NCBI GenBank assembly: GCA_035688135.1
Contig: DASSNG010000059.1
Location: 1-5,389, forward strand
Direction of reading: 5' to 3'
DNA: 5,389 nt
Source of the DNA: JAIFWC01 sp035688135
GTDB lineage: Bacteria > Patescibacteriota > Saccharimonadia > Saccharimonadales > UBA10212
The notes under the pieces are model-generated. The model searched no databases. It saw only the letters and a program-made list of their open reading frames with translations, and was not told where the DNA came from. Position numbers and translations under genes: made by a program. Below, piece after piece: positions 4,264 to 5,389 of the stretch (position 1 is the stretch's first letter; the number at the start of each line of letters is the position of its first letter).

Positions 4264-5096
4264 GTGCTGCTGGCGGCGAGAAACCGGTGTTTACGCTTAC
4301 TCCTCCGCATTACCATAATGCTTGGGCCTACCGTTTCTTGATTAACGAACTTGGGTCTAAAGGTTATCTGGCGCACGCGCCCCGGCTGGAAATCTCTGAC
4401 CCAGATATGACCAGGGATGACCACGCAGCCGTGATGCGTGAGGCCGAAGAAAGGATTGGGGCTGAAAGTTATATTAGGGCGGGAGCATCCTGGGGCGGTG
4501 ATTTGATTTACAGGGAGCTAGGTTCGCACGTATCAAAGCTGGTTTTTCTGGGGGCGCCTCTCAGACCGGTTCTTCAAAGGCTCAAAGTTCCCACCGTCAT
4601 CCCGGAGCTGGCCAACCTGCCGCGCATCCCGTATGCATCATACGTAAGCGGTGAAAGAACATATGGTTTTGACAGGGAGGAGCTAGGTAATGTCATTTAC
4701 AGGAACCTGGGCGACAGCGCCGTAAAAAACTGGGCCGTCAGCCAGCTGGAGCCTCATCCCCATACTTATGAAGACCCCGCCAAAGACGAGAACGCAGTTA
4801 TTCCGGTAGAAATGGAGAAACACTATGTGGGGCTGGTAAATGATGAGATATTCGACTATGCCGATCAGGTAAGGACCGCCAAGTTCTTTGGTATGGAAAT
4901 AACCCCGCTTACAACCGGGCATTTTGCCATGTTTGAAGACCCGAAGAAACTCGCTGAATTATTCGTGGAAATCGCCGAGGACCGGCTTAACAAAGTAAAA
5001 TGGGCGGCCCTGCATTATGAAGACCGCCGCCGCAAATTAATAACTTCGCCCAGCATTAGCGTAGGAAAGTCCGCGGTAGTATCGGCTTACGCCTGA
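4260..5096 (+). CDS. Alpha/beta-fold hydrolase (esterase-like), distinct from the operon hydrolase
   Basis: The 278-residue protein follows the pattern of small alpha/beta hydrolases of the AB_hydrolase_6 type. After the first strand (VFTLTPPHYHNAWAY, 10-24) comes a helix and KGYLAHAPRLE (34-44). The nucleophile elbow is AGASWGG with Ser77. The probable acid is Asp195 in GLVNDEIFDY, and the base is His221 in TTGHFAMFEDP, a family-typical ending, so the catalytic triad appears complete. The usual His-Gly oxyanion motif is replaced by Pro-Pro-His-Tyr-His. A cap-like region lies at about 105-185, and a charged 35-residue tail extends past the usual last helix. No signal peptide or membrane span is seen, so it is probably cytosolic. 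It could be an ester, thioester or lactone hydrolase. The start has GGGAGG and overlaps the leader ORF stop. The end overlaps the convergent regulator by 10 bp. Regulation by the upstream palindrome is inferred. Confidence 0.87.
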   Translation: MSAAGGEKPVFTLTPPHYHNAWAYRFLINELGSKGYLAHAPRLEISDPDMTRDDHAAVMREAEERIGAESYIRAGASWGGDLIYRELGSHVSKLVFLGAPLRPVLQRLKVPTVIPELANLPRIPYASYVSGERTYGFDREELGNVIYRNLGDSAVKNWAVSQLEPHPHTYEDPAKDENAVIPVEMEKHYVGLVNDEIFDYADQVRTAKFFGMEITPLTTGHFAMFEDPKKLAELFVEIAEDRLNKVKWAALHYEDRRRKLITSPSISVGKSAVVSAYA

Positions 5097-5389
5097 CTGT
5101 AGGCTTCTTGCTCGAGCTTTTCTAAATCAGGCACGACAATAGCGCTGTTTCCCTTGGCTATCAGAAGGCCTCTTTCGCGAAGCCCCTTGATATTCGTGGA
5201 GACAGTTTCCCTGGTTATGTTAAGTATCTCCCCGATGGCCTGGTGGGTCAGGGGCATGTCAATGGTAATACCTTTTGGCGTTTCCGTGCCGAACTTCCGT
5301 GCAAAATAACAAAGCATATGAGCGATTCTTTTTTCGGAATTTTTTAGCGCCAGATTCTCTATGCTGTTAATACAGAAGTCCAGATGCCT
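5087..5389 (-). CDS. Crp/Fnr-family transcription regulator, C-terminal 100 residues (5' end outside window)
   Basis: The minus-strand frame is open from the right edge to the TAA at 5089-5087 and gives 100 residues, so the Met at 5317 is internal rather than the start. The visible part begins in the long dimerisation helix (IENLALKNSEKRIAHMLCYF), then the hinge and the winged helix-turn-helix: LTHQAIGEILNITRETVSTN (visible residues 47-66), with the wing GNSAIVVPD. This lines up closely with the DNA-binding domain of E. coli Crp ([20 protein letters not shown]). Arg and Glu of the recognition helix (Crp Arg180 and Glu181) are kept, while the Crp Arg185 position is Thr. The cyclic-nucleotide-fold sensor domain lies outside the window, so the signal (cAMP, oxygen, redox, other) is unknown. 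The 3' end overlaps the convergent hydrolase by 10 bp. It is the best candidate to bind the palindrome at 4131-4146. Confidence 0.93.
   Translation of the reverse strand, partial: RHLDFCINSIENLALKNSEKRIAHMLCYFARKFGTETPKGITIDMPLTHQAIGEILNITRETVSTNIKGLRERGLLIAKGNSAIVVPDLEKLEQEAYSQA

Noticed and set aside
4630..4644. Inverted repeat CGTATG-CAT-CATACG, followed by a CGTAAG half-site
   Set aside because: Inside the hydrolase coding region and explained by codons; a lone half-site is expected by chance, so a second operator is not claimed.
1..5389. Mobile elements, CRISPR arrays, toxin-antitoxin pairs or prophage attachment at the tRNA
   Set aside because: No transposase, integrase, spaced direct repeats or duplicated tRNA 3' end was seen within the window.

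Overview
The window looks like a bacterial chromosome segment of roughly balanced base composition, with tightly packed genes, Shine-Dalgarno sites at some but not all starts, and the standard genetic code (TGA is used as a stop). The PimA-like glycosyltransferase, the AI-2E-family permease and the compact layout would fit Saccharibacteria or another Patescibacteria lineage, or an actinobacterium-like or Chloroflexi-like organism. This assignment is an inference from protein style only and is weak.

Positions 1-3656 (minus strand) hold a four-gene operon, read right to left: an alpha/beta hydrolase, a PimA-like family-4 glycosyltransferase, a second family-4 glycosyltransferase, and the first 131 codons of an AI-2E/PerM-family membrane permease that runs off the left edge. 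Junctions are tight: an 11-bp gap, a 44-bp overlap and an 8-bp overlap. A near-consensus sigma-70 promoter (TTTACA, 17 bp, TATAAT) lies so close to the hydrolase ATG that the mRNA should be leaderless or nearly so. Two glycosyltransferases, a hydrolase and a permease suggest envelope glycolipid or glycan work, but no substrate can be read from the sequence.

Positions 3741-3815 (plus strand) encode a complete tRNA-Gln(UUG) with an encoded CCA. It is divergent from the operon. A plausible tRNA promoter would share the same -35 hexamer as the operon promoter, inside a small dyad.

Positions 3816-4259 contain no large gene. They hold a candidate 61-aa two-helix membrane protein on the minus strand, a perfect 16-bp palindrome (CGTAAGATATCTTACG, 4131-4146), -10-like boxes on both sides of it, and a 16-codon leader ORF (4213-4263) whose stop overlaps the next gene start.

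Positions 4260-5096 (plus) encode a second, different alpha/beta hydrolase. It converges, with a 10-bp overlap, on the 3' end of a Crp/Fnr-family regulator gene (5087 to the right edge, minus strand). The palindrome has the spacing of a Crp/Fnr operator and sits near the position expected for a class II activator. The main hypothesis is therefore a small regulatory module in which this regulator controls the leader-coupled hydrolase and possibly the divergent small membrane protein. No mobile element, CRISPR array or known defence system is visible.
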